Virus record (IMG/VR): IMGVR_UViG_3300011115_000954
Coordinates: 1-25,720 of that record
Origin: a virus
Strand: one strand, 5' to 3'
DNA length: 25,720 nt
Under the pieces are notes generated by a model. That model saw nothing but the letters and a program-made list of their open reading frames with translations, was not told where the DNA came from and did no database searches. Both the position numbers and the translations under genes were made by a program. Position 1 is the first letter of the stretch. Each line of letters starts with the position of its first letter. Positions 1-7,338 of this stretch are shown piece after piece.

Positions 1-45
1 GCCTCGATCTACGCCCATATCGCAGATCTGGTTGAGCAAAAGTAA
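1..45 (+). CDS. 3' end of an upstream gene (partial)
   Basis: Frame 1 is open from the first base and ends at TAA 43-45, giving 14 residues that end in LVEQK. It is followed at 79-110 by a strong intrinsic terminator, which is the arrangement expected for the last gene of an operon. Too little is present to name a product, and an accidental open frame of this length cannot be excluded from the sequence alone. Confidence 0.45.
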   Translation, partial: ASIYAHIADLVEQK

Positions 46-78
46 TCAAGATTTCTTGAAGATCAAAACTTAAAAACA

Positions 79-110
79 GAGCGGGAGAAGTAGAATTCTC
101 CCGCTCTTTT
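79..110 (+). terminator. Rho-independent terminator
   Basis: A perfect 11-bp GC-rich stem (GAGCGGGAGAA at 79-89 with TTCTCCCGCTC at 96-106) encloses a 6-base loop and is followed by TTTT at 107-110. It separates the upstream gene from the HNH/dnaE unit. The U tract is short, but the stem is strong. Confidence 0.85.
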
Positions 111-116
111 GCGTTC

Positions 117-146
117 GGTACAATATAGGAGCGGGAAGGATCGCCG
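117..146 (+). promoter_or_regulatory. Leader motif, copy 1
   Basis: This 30-base element matches 6710-6739 at 24 of 30 positions by hand alignment. Shared parts are GGTAC[A/T]ATATA, GGAAGGA and CG[C/A]CG. The other copy ends directly on a start codon and its GGAAGGA serves as the Shine-Dalgarno. Here no start codon follows at that spacing, so this copy looks like a promoter or 5' leader whose gene has been displaced. TACAAT at 119-124 could act as a -10 box, but no convincing -35 is visible. Confidence 0.45.
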
Positions 147-193
147 CAAGCGGAAGGCGGTACAAAGCCTGCTAATATATTCATATATACTAT

Positions 194-1501
194 ATGATAA
201 CATGCTTAAAATGTAATGAAAATAAAGAGAAATCTTCTTTCATAAAGAAGCTCGGAGCAAAACCATCGGTGGTTTGTTTTTCATGCTGGAAGAAGTTTTC
301 TGCAGAAAATATTGTTAACGCAGTTTGCACCAAAGACGAGTCTGGCTGTATTCTCTGGCCAGATCAGGATAGAGACCCTGATTATTATAATTACTTGAGA
401 AGAAGACTTTTTAAAAACAAAGAAGAATATATTCATGTCAGATGCAATAAGGCCTGCATGAATAGCAAACACTTCTTTTATTTTAAAACAAACTCAACAC
501 CATATTGGTTTAAATATGGCCTTAATTATGAAATTAATTTTTCAAAACCATCGGACAAGGAGATCATAGTATTAAAATCGATCCTAATGGATCGCGTCAT
601 ACGGAAGAATGATTGTTGGATCTTTGGAGAATCATCGGGTAAAAAATCCAATATTAAAATTGGTGATAATGTATTTAATTCCAAAAAAATATACTATGAA
701 ACCTTCAACTCAAAGATAGGCCAACCAATCTTTTCGATTTCTTCAGCATGTGGTGACATAAATTGCGTTTCTCCAGATCATATGACGTTATTCTTGGGAA
801 GGTCTTACCCAGTCTGGGCAAGAAAAAACTTAAAAAAACCAGATGAAGGTATGTGGTATTGTGAAGTAGAATCTTGCAGCAATCCACGAGTTCAAATTTC
901 AAACCTCCAATTGAAAAAGCATCGTGGACGCCATTTGTGTGAGGGTTGTTTTGGCTTTATTGCAACGGAATCAAAAGTAAGAAAATCAAAATATGATCTA
1001 AGATACGTTGAAGAAAACAGGAAAAGAATAAAGGAAAGATTTGAAGCCTGGTCAAAAACAGATTCCGGAAAATTATCAAAAACATTGAGCTCTCAAAACA
1101 GAAGAGATAAGGGATTGAGAAAAACAAATAAGCCTTTTCTTTCCAAACTGCTGGTGGAGTACAAAACCTGCTGTTATTGTGAAAGAGGCGTTGATGATAT
1201 CCCGGAACATCCAAACGGTACATCAAAGCTACAATTGGAGCATATAATTCCAATATCAGCAAAAGAAAGACAGGGCTCTAATGATTCTGATAACTTAGAG
1301 ATTGCCTGCTGGGAGTGCAATTCGATGAAGAGAGCCTCAACTCCAATCGAATGGCGGAGTAAAATACAGAAGAAGACCGCATCGTGCAAAGATCCTAGCA
1401 GATTGCTTCTGTACGAAAAAATAATCAAGATTCTTTTTGAAGAATCAAACTATGAAAATAATAACTTCTATCCAAGGCACATGAGAAACAATAATGTCTA
1501 A
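194..1501 (+). CDS. HNH endonuclease-like protein with several zinc-binding modules
   Basis: This 435-residue protein has a canonical C-terminal HNH nuclease core: CxxC at 326-329, LEH at 348-350, N367 and CxxC at 372-375 followed by Asn. A first Cys pair is at 4-7, and C28/C31 could complete a zinc ribbon. Two segments (about 52-99 and 141-202) resemble the HNH_3 pattern, with an aromatic strand, then Cys-x4/5-Cys-x2/3-His, but lack the first HNH histidine. Another Cys cluster lies near 223-252. The family nicks or cuts DNA and often occurs as free-standing homing endonucleases. It overlaps the dnaE start by 8 bases. No clear Shine-Dalgarno precedes ATG 194, so a downstream start is possible. 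Nuclease activity and homing at the polymerase locus are inference. Confidence 0.8.
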   Translation: MITCLKCNENKEKSSFIKKLGAKPSVVCFSCWKKFSAENIVNAVCTKDESGCILWPDQDRDPDYYNYLRRRLFKNKEEYIHVRCNKACMNSKHFFYFKTNSTPYWFKYGLNYEINFSKPSDKEIIVLKSILMDRVIRKNDCWIFGESSGKKSNIKIGDNVFNSKKIYYETFNSKIGQPIFSISSACGDINCVSPDHMTLFLGRSYPVWARKNLKKPDEGMWYCEVESCSNPRVQISNLQLKKHRGRHLCEGCFGFIATESKVRKSKYDLRYVEENRKRIKERFEAWSKTDSGKLSKTLSSQNRRDKGLRKTNKPFLSKLLVEYKTCCYCERGVDDIPEHPNGTSKLQLEHIIPISAKERQGSNDSDNLEIACWECNSMKRASTPIEWRSKIQKKTASCKDPSRLLLYEKIIKILFEESNYENNNFYPRHMRNNNV

Positions 1502-4500
1502 TGGTCCATTCGTATCGCTTCATAATCATACCTCTACCGGATCTGTCCTCGATGCGCTCAATGATGTTGATGAGTTATTCGACAGAGCAAAAGAGATAGA
1601 TCACCCAGCCATCGCAATAACCGATCATGGCACCCTTACCGCGCACTACGACGCATACCGCGCTTCCCAAAGAACTGGAGTAAAGCTAATTCCGGGTATG
1701 GAGGCTTATTTTGCACCAGATCTGTCTGAGAAAAAGTCATCCCATATGGTTCTTGTTCCAAAGAATGAGAATGGATACAAAAATATTCTTCGTCTTAACT
1801 ATGAGGCTTATAACAATCAAGCTTCTGGTTACATGGGAAAGATGACTCCCCGTATTTCCTGGGAACATATCCAGAAGTTTAATTCTGATGTATTTTGTCT
1901 TACTGCTTGTTCAAATGGTCTTCTGTCCAAGGATATTGTTGAAGATAGGACTGAGAAGGCAGAAGAAAATCTTACCAAGCTTCATGGAATCTTTGGCGAC
2001 CGACTCTTCTTGGAGATTCAGCCTCATGCCCTCAAGACTGATGATAGCAAGGTAGATCAGGTAAAGTTGAATGAAACTCTAATTGGATTTTCTCGCAAGC
2101 ACAACATTCCATACGTTGCAACTTGCGATGCTCATTATCTTGATAGGGATCATGCAAAGTATCACGATATGATGCTCGCCATCAAAGATAAGAAGCCTCT
2201 CTCTGATCCAAATCGTTTTCGTTATGGCGTACAGGAAATGTACCTTAAGCCATTTAACGAAATCACAGAGTTCTTTGGGAATCATATTGGCACCATTGCC
2301 ATGAATAATTCCATTAGAATTGCTTCGGCTTGCGAGGAGCCTCACTACCTAAAATCTCGTGGTGCAATTCTTCCTCAGTTTCCAGTAAGGCACCAGCGTG
2401 ACTATCTGGAGTTTAAGATTTGGTGGCAGGAGAACTGTGAGGAACTACCCGAGGATAAGGCATATCTTCGATTCCGTTGTATTTCAGGATTTCAAGAGTT
2501 TACTGATGAATTCTCATCAGAGAAAAAGAAAGAATATTGGAATCGAGTTAAGTATGAGCTTTCGGTTCTTGAAATGCATAATTTCTCATCCTATATGTTG
2601 ATTGTTGCTGATTATATCAATTGGGCAAATAATAATGAGGTTATTGTTGGGCCGGCTCGTGGATCAGGTGCGGGTTCTCTTGTTGCATTTCTAATCGGAA
2701 TTACCAAGGTAGATCCTATTAAATACAATCTTCTTTTTGAGCGATTTCATAATAAACAAAAGAAGTCTTTTCCAGACATTGACTCTGACTTCTCTCATCC
2801 TGATCGAGTTAAGGCTTATATCAAGGAGAAGTATGGAAAAGATTATGTTGCTCAAATTAGCAACTGGTCAACTCTATCTCCAAAGGTTGTTTTAAAGGAC
2901 GTTGCTCGCAGCTTGGAAATTGGTGGTGATAAGTCCACTGCATTTGAGATTGCAAATCATCTAACCTCCATTATGCCGGATGTTCATACTATTGAAGAAG
3001 CAATCTCTGGAAATAAAGAGTTTGCCAAATTCATGGATAAATATCCGGAAGTTAAGGAATATTCCATTAAGCTTCAAAACCTAACTCGTCAGTGGTCGGT
3101 TCATGCGGCAGGAGTTGTAATTGGTGATAGACCACTCTATGAGATGGTTCCGCTTAGAATTGGTGCAGAAGAAGATAGCGATGAAACTGTAACTGCAACA
3201 CAATGGGAGAAGACTAGAGCAGAAGAATTTGGTCTAGTAAAGATGGACGTTCTCGGTCTCAAGACCCTCATTATTATTTCAGAGGCCCTGAAATATATTG
3301 GAGATACTACCGGCAAAAAGATTGCTATTGATGAGATTCCGCTTGATGATCCTGCAACCTATAAGATGATATCAAAAGGAGATAACCTTGGTGTATTTCA
3401 GCTGGAGGCTTCGTTATCACCACTCTGCATGAAGATTAAGCCAACCGATGTAGACACAGTTGCCGCAATCAATGCCTTGGGTCGTCCAAGCTGTCCTCCA
3501 GAACAGAGGAAGGCCTATATTCAGCGTAGATTTGGAATAGATAAGGTTAGATATACTCATCCTTCACTTCAGAATGCTCTCAAGGATACTTATGGTATCT
3601 CTCTCTATGAGGAGAGCATGATGAGCATTGCAAGAGATTGTGCCGGATGGGATCTTAATGAGGCAGACAATCTTCGTAAGTTGACCAAGCTAAAGGGTAA
3701 GAATCCAGAATTGGCATTAAAGACTGAGGCAGACTTTATCAAGGGCTGCATGGATCACTCTGGAATGACCTACGAACAGGCCCAAGAAGTTTGGGAGACT
3801 GAGATTGCTAGCTTCTCAGGCTATGGCTTCAACAAAAGTCATGCTATTTCCTATTCAATCATTTCTGTCCAAACTGCTTGGCTAAAATGTCATTATCCAA
3901 CAGAATTTATGTGTGCCACACTCAATCTAACCGATCCTAACTCAGATGGTGCTCAAGAATATCTTGCCGAATGTAAAAGAATGGAAATTAAGATTACCCC
4001 CCCAGATGTAAATAAGGGTGCAGAGAATTACAAAGTTATTGGGGATAAGGTCATCGCCACAGGATTCGCTGCCGTCAAAGGCATAGGTCCCGCCGCAATT
4101 CCAGAACTGATTGCAAACCAACCTTTTGAAAGCTTGTGCGACTTTATTCTGAAGGGCAACATTATTACCTGCAAAGATGATGATGGAACAGAAACCTCCA
4201 CTCCAGCCTTAGATTGGTTGGAGACAAAGAATCCGTTACCAAAGACTTGCAAGCTAGAGTCTCATGGATTCATTGGCAAAGCTGCGATGCAATCACTTGC
4301 TGCCTGTGGAGCACTTGATGCTCTCGGAAGGACAAGAAAGGATATTTATGAAAACTTTGATTCGTACCGAACCAAGATTAAGAATGCAATCAAGAAGGGT
4401 AAGACTCTGACTGATGATGATCTTGGAAGGCCGGAAGAAGAATGGGAGAGAAAGGATCTTCTCTTTAATGAAAGGTTGGTCATGGGCAGGACTCTTTCTG

Positions 4501-4874
4501 GAGAGACTCATGAAATATTTCAAGGCTTCTTTAAGGGAGGTTCCGACACTATGAAATTTAAGGACCTAAAATCTCTGAAGGTTGGGGCGAGAGTTAAGGT
4601 AGAAGGCATCGTTAAGACTCTTAGTAAGGAATTCAAGATTAAAAACGGAAAGAATATTGGCCGTAAATTTGGCAAATATCTAATCGAAGATCTAGAAGGA
4701 AATACTACCGGTCTAACTCTTTGGACCGAAGATTACGAGAAGCATATCTCCAACTTCAAGGATGGAATTCCATTTAAGGCAATTTGTCAGGTTGGAGAGT
4801 ATATGGATGAGAAATCCCTCAATCTAGTTGAGATGATGGAAATCTTTGGAATTAAAAGTCTCTCTAAAAAATAG
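1494..4874 (+). CDS. dnaE: DNA polymerase III alpha subunit (replicative C-family polymerase)
   Basis: At 1126 residues this is close to bacterial DnaE. An N-terminal PHP domain shows HxH at 10-12, TDHG at 43-46 and E70. The palm carries the metal-binding pair D430 and D432 in the PDIDSDF motif and the third aspartate D585 in KMDVLGLKTL. Fingers motifs include an RPG-like segment and GYGFNKSH at 776-783. A C-terminal OB-fold segment is near 1025-1095. It synthesises DNA at the phage replication fork, normally on a sliding clamp. The QxxΦF-type internal clamp motif expected before the OB domain is not evident, and the protein ends soon after that domain. Its ATG lies inside the end of the HNH gene, and its stop overlaps the convergent cysM-like gene. 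Confidence 0.97.
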   Translation: MSNGPFVSLHNHTSTGSVLDALNDVDELFDRAKEIDHPAIAITDHGTLTAHYDAYRASQRTGVKLIPGMEAYFAPDLSEKKSSHMVLVPKNENGYKNILRLNYEAYNNQASGYMGKMTPRISWEHIQKFNSDVFCLTACSNGLLSKDIVEDRTEKAEENLTKLHGIFGDRLFLEIQPHALKTDDSKVDQVKLNETLIGFSRKHNIPYVATCDAHYLDRDHAKYHDMMLAIKDKKPLSDPNRFRYGVQEMYLKPFNEITEFFGNHIGTIAMNNSIRIASACEEPHYLKSRGAILPQFPVRHQRDYLEFKIWWQENCEELPEDKAYLRFRCISGFQEFTDEFSSEKKKEYWNRVKYELSVLEMHNFSSYMLIVADYINWANNNEVIVGPARGSGAGSLVAFLIGITKVDPIKYNLLFERFHNKQKKSFPDIDSDFSHPDRVKAYIKEKYGKDYVAQISNWSTLSPKVVLKDVARSLEIGGDKSTAFEIANHLTSIMPDVHTIEEAISGNKEFAKFMDKYPEVKEYSIKLQNLTRQWSVHAAGVVIGDRPLYEMVPLRIGAEEDSDETVTATQWEKTRAEEFGLVKMDVLGLKTLIIISEALKYIGDTTGKKIAIDEIPLDDPATYKMISKGDNLGVFQLEASLSPLCMKIKPTDVDTVAAINALGRPSCPPEQRKAYIQRRFGIDKVRYTHPSLQNALKDTYGISLYEESMMSIARDCAGWDLNEADNLRKLTKLKGKNPELALKTEADFIKGCMDHSGMTYEQAQEVWETEIASFSGYGFNKSHAISYSIISVQTAWLKCHYPTEFMCATLNLTDPNSDGAQEYLAECKRMEIKITPPDVNKGAENYKVIGDKVIATGFAAVKGIGPAAIPELIANQPFESLCDFILKGNIITCKDDDGTETSTPALDWLETKNPLPKTCKLESHGFIGKAAMQSLAACGALDALGRTRKDIYENFDSYRTKIKNAIKKGKTLTDDDLGRPEEEWERKDLLFNERLVMGRTLSGETHEIFQGFFKGGSDTMKFKDLKSLKVGARVKVEGIVKTLSKEFKIKNGKNIGRKFGKYLIEDLEGNTTGLTLWTEDYEKHISNFKDGIPFKAICQVGEYMDEKSLNLVEMMEIFGIKSLSKK

Positions 4875-5745
4875 AAAGATATCTCTCTCCTCTATCGCAC
4901 AAGATAGTGATTGCAATTTCATCATTCTTAAGCTGATTTTTTGATAGCCATTTCTTTGCAGCAAGAGAATTTGCCCCAGCACTAATTCCAACAAAATTAC
5001 CTGTCTTTCTCGCAAGCTCTCTTGCTTCTTCCGTAGCATCCTTAGTAGAGACATGAACTATTCCATTTATAAATTTTAAATCTACTAAGAATTTACTTCC
5101 ATCACCAATCCCTTGTATTCCATGTAATCCAGGCTTTCCGCCAGCCATAACTGGTGATTCCATAGGTTCTACTGCCCAAATTTCAATTTCTGGAAATGAA
5201 TTCCTTAGGGCAGATCCAATGCCCATAAGAGTTCCTCCGGTACCAGTTCCACAGATAAAAAGCTTTGGAATGTAACCACTCAATAAGCATTGAGATATAA
5301 GTTCTGATCCAGTTTCATTCCTATGGCAATCTATATTTTGTTTGTTATGAAATTGGTTGGTAGTGAACCAGCCATTATTCTTACATAAATCATCTCGAAG
5401 CTTAATTGCTCCATCAAAATCTCCATCACCAACTAGTATAAGCTCTGCCCCGAAGCCGGCAATCATCTTTTTTCTTTCTTCGCTCATATTCTGAGGCATG
5501 ATAATCTTAATATGATATCCCTTGACTGCTCCAATCATGGCTAAGGAAATTCCCGTGTTTCCACTACTAGCCTCAACGATAATATCTCCAGGCTTTATCA
5601 AGCCATTTTTCTCTGCAGATTCAATAATATATTTCATTGGACGGTCTTTGATGGACCCTCCAGGATTAATGGACTCTAGTTTTCCATAGAGATTATCGGA
5701 AATCTTAATCAGGGGAGTATTTCCGATGCAATCTAATAAACTCAT
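4864..5745 (-). CDS. cysM: Cysteine synthase (O-acetylserine sulfhydrylase, CysM-like)
   Basis: This PLP-dependent enzyme of 293 residues makes cysteine from O-acetylserine and sulfide (CysM can also use thiosulfate). Visible motifs are IGNTPL at 7-12, the PLP lysine K33 in GSIKDR, the substrate loop SSGNTG at 60-65, the GTGTGGT phosphate-binding loop, and CDRGERYLS near the end. The NMSEER and CDRG[E/D]RYLS segments resemble CysM more than CysK. ATG 5745 is chosen because it begins the family N-terminus and has GGAG 6 bases upstream; an in-frame TTG at 5814 would add 23 unrelated residues. It is the only clear minus-strand gene and overlaps the dnaE end by 11 bases. Promoters for it and for the divergent gene at 5814 must lie in the 68 bases between them. 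Confidence 0.93.
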   Translation of the reverse strand: MSLLDCIGNTPLIKISDNLYGKLESINPGGSIKDRPMKYIIESAEKNGLIKPGDIIVEASSGNTGISLAMIGAVKGYHIKIIMPQNMSEERKKMIAGFGAELILVGDGDFDGAIKLRDDLCKNNGWFTTNQFHNKQNIDCHRNETGSELISQCLLSGYIPKLFICGTGTGGTLMGIGSALRNSFPEIEIWAVEPMESPVMAGGKPGLHGIQGIGDGSKFLVDLKFINGIVHVSTKDATEEARELARKTGNFVGISAGANSLAAKKWLSKNQLKNDEIAITILCDRGERYLSIF

Positions 5746-5813
5746 TATTTTCTCCAAATTGTTGTAAATATAAACCAAAAAATTAGTACAATTTTCCAAA
5801 AGGATGTACCACA

Positions 5814-6392
5814 ATGATCTCTTGCCAAAAGTGTGAATTTAAGATTCTTCCAAAGATGCGATTTGCATTAGTAAAAAACTTTTGCCCATCTTGCGGAGGA
5901 ACTCTTCTTTCTGACCTAGATTCTCAAGAAATTAATGCCATTAATCGAAAGCTTCAGGCTCAAGAATTTATGGTCTCTCTTTCAAATCAACTCAACAAAG
6001 ACTTAGTTCAAACTCTAATATATGATCTTAGTATTTTTATTAAGTTTGATCTTCAGAAAGAACAATCTAGGGCATTTGCAGAATTTAATTCCCAAGAAGA
6101 AAGTCCTCCCTCTCTAACCTCAGAGAGTGATGAGGATAGACCAAGGAAAAATCTCAGGCCAATCTCTAGAGCAGAATCTTCCGGCCAACCTCAACCAGTT
6201 CACTCTCGAGATATTCAAGCCTTTAGAAAGGCAATTGTGGGAGACGATGATGGCGAATCAGATGATATGGAAGACCTAGAAGATGAGCCTTCTGATGACG
6301 AAGATTCTGACGATAGAGTGAAGAGATTAAAGAAGGTTTACGCCTCGTCCCCTACCCTTAAGAAATTTGGCGGAATTTCAAGATCAGAATGA
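5814..6392 (+). CDS. Zinc-ribbon protein with acidic C-terminal region
   Basis: I do not recognise the family. The 192-residue protein begins with a four-cysteine zinc ribbon (C4, C7, C24, C27) and continues with a helical stretch to about 95. It then has a low-complexity, Ser/Pro-containing linker and a strongly acidic segment around 142-167 before a basic end. A Shine-Dalgarno-like AAAGGA lies at 5799-5804. It runs divergently from cysM and is coupled to the next gene through an ATGA overlap. Its place upstream of SSB suggests a nucleic-acid or transcription role, but that is inference only. Confidence 0.75.
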   Translation: MISCQKCEFKILPKMRFALVKNFCPSCGGTLLSDLDSQEINAINRKLQAQEFMVSLSNQLNKDLVQTLIYDLSIFIKFDLQKEQSRAFAEFNSQEESPPSLTSESDEDRPRKNLRPISRAESSGQPQPVHSRDIQAFRKAIVGDDDGESDDMEDLEDEPSDDEDSDDRVKRLKKVYASSPTLKKFGGISRSE

Positions 6393-6691
6393 AGTCAGAA
6401 ATTAAATCCATTGCCAACACCAGAATTTCTCTCTCCCGAGAGGAATGGGAATACTACGAGAGATTGAGGACTATTTTTGGTGATGATTCCTTTCGCGGCC
6501 TATTCCAAACTGACCTCGCCGGGAATATTGCCGGAATATCCCCACCACTTGAGAGAGCTACTCCTCAGCCTGTCTTGTTTTTTCTCCTCAATGTCTCTTT
6601 CAACCAACGAATGAGGCAGGTAGAAAAGTACCTCCAAAAGATCGAACTTTTGGAAGAAAGAGTTAAAAGTTTGGAAACTAAAATACCTTAG
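6389..6691 (+). CDS. Small coiled-coil protein, unknown function
   Basis: This 100-residue protein starts on the ATGA that ends the preceding gene, so translation is probably coupled. Residues 75-97 form an amphipathic, heptad-like stretch rich in Glu, Lys and Leu, consistent with a short coiled coil and oligomerisation. The N-terminal part is mixed and unrecognised. It is about the size of a GroES co-chaperonin, but I see none of the GroES sequence features. Confidence 0.65.
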   Translation: MKSEIKSIANTRISLSREEWEYYERLRTIFGDDSFRGLFQTDLAGNIAGISPPLERATPQPVLFFLLNVSFNQRMRQVEKYLQKIELLEERVKSLETKIP

Positions 6692-6709
6692 TCGGGATCT
6701 AACGGAAGG

Positions 6710-6739
6710 GGTACTATATAAGGGCAGGAAGGAACGACG
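6710..6739 (+). promoter_or_regulatory. Leader motif, copy 2, with built-in Shine-Dalgarno
   Basis: This 30-base element matches 117-146 at 24 of 30 positions and ends immediately before ATG 6740. Its AAGGA at 6729-6733 lies 6 bases from the start codon and is the ribosome binding site. The upstream TACTATATA part resembles a -10 region. Conservation beyond the Shine-Dalgarno suggests a phage promoter or leader element for replication genes; this is not proven. Confidence 0.5.
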
Positions 6740-7297
6740 ATGCGATTCAAGGAAGTCATCAACACTCAAGATTTCTCGATAGAAAATCTTGACCTAACGG
6801 AAATTCAGAAGATCTCGCAATCCCTTCCTAAAAGCAAGGTGATTGACACCAATATTGCGGAGCAGCACCTCGTTTCTACAATCGAAGCACAAGATCTTTG
6901 TCAAGAAAAGATTGCGCTAGTAGAGCGATGGATTGGCATTAAGAGGATGATGCTGGATAAGACTGAAGCAGAATCAGCTTTAATCCGAGCAAAAGATGCC
7001 GGTCATAAAACAGCAAAAGAAAAAGAATGGTTTGTTCAGTGTGACGAGCAGGTTATAACCCTCAGAGATGAGTTAGAAAAAGCAAAAGTCTGCAAGCTTT
7101 ACCTAGATAATAAAATTAAGTACTTTTCAATGTGGCACTATTCACTCAAAGCATTCCTCAGGAGAGATTATGGTATAGAGTCTTCTTCAAATTATTCTAC
7201 TTTTGCTCCCACGCCGGAGTATAATTTAGATGCCGAAAGCGAGTTCCGCAGTCGCCCCGGCAAGAAAGATATCTGCGGTGAAATTGACTGGAAATAA
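6740..7297 (+). CDS. Helical protein ending in an SSB-like GEIDW motif
   Basis: I do not recognise this 185-residue protein. It is mostly charged and helical (roughly 15-145), followed by a Ser/Pro-rich linker and a C-terminal tail in which GEIDW occupies 180-184, one residue from the end. The next gene, SSB, carries GEIDW at residues 8-12. Its position just upstream of SSB suggests a partner or modulator of SSB or replication, which is inference. The start is fixed by AAGGA 6 bases before ATG 6740. Confidence 0.7.
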   Translation: MRFKEVINTQDFSIENLDLTEIQKISQSLPKSKVIDTNIAEQHLVSTIEAQDLCQEKIALVERWIGIKRMMLDKTEAESALIRAKDAGHKTAKEKEWFVQCDEQVITLRDELEKAKVCKLYLDNKIKYFSMWHYSLKAFLRRDYGIESSSNYSTFAPTPEYNLDAESEFRSRPGKKDICGEIDWK

Positions 7298-7315
7298 TTG
7301 ATTCTAAATTGATTC
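7296..7315 (+). repeat. Direct repeat in the SSB leader
   Basis: AATTGATTC occurs at 7296-7304 and again at 7307-7315, a period of 11 bases, immediately ahead of the ssb Shine-Dalgarno. It could be an operator for translational autoregulation, as T4 gp32 binds its own AT-rich leader, or chance in AT-rich DNA. Confidence 0.35.
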
Positions 7316-7338
7316 ACAAATAAAAAGGAGTATATAAC

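Noticed and set aside
957-1262. A minus-strand open frame of about 100 codons inside the HNH gene
   Set aside because: It lies wholly within a well-supported plus-strand gene, has no recognisable motif or ribosome binding site, and its composition is that of a shadow frame.
5746-5813. Specific promoter pair between cysM and the divergent zinc-ribbon gene
   Set aside because: AT-rich -10-like boxes exist on both strands (for example TACAAT at 5787-5792), but the -35 matches are weak or spaced at 19 or more bases, so I do not assign exact promoters.
6389-6691. The 100-residue protein as a GroES-like co-chaperonin for the phage GroEL
   Set aside because: Only the length fits. It lacks the mobile-loop and beta-barrel motifs of GroES and ends in a coiled coil.
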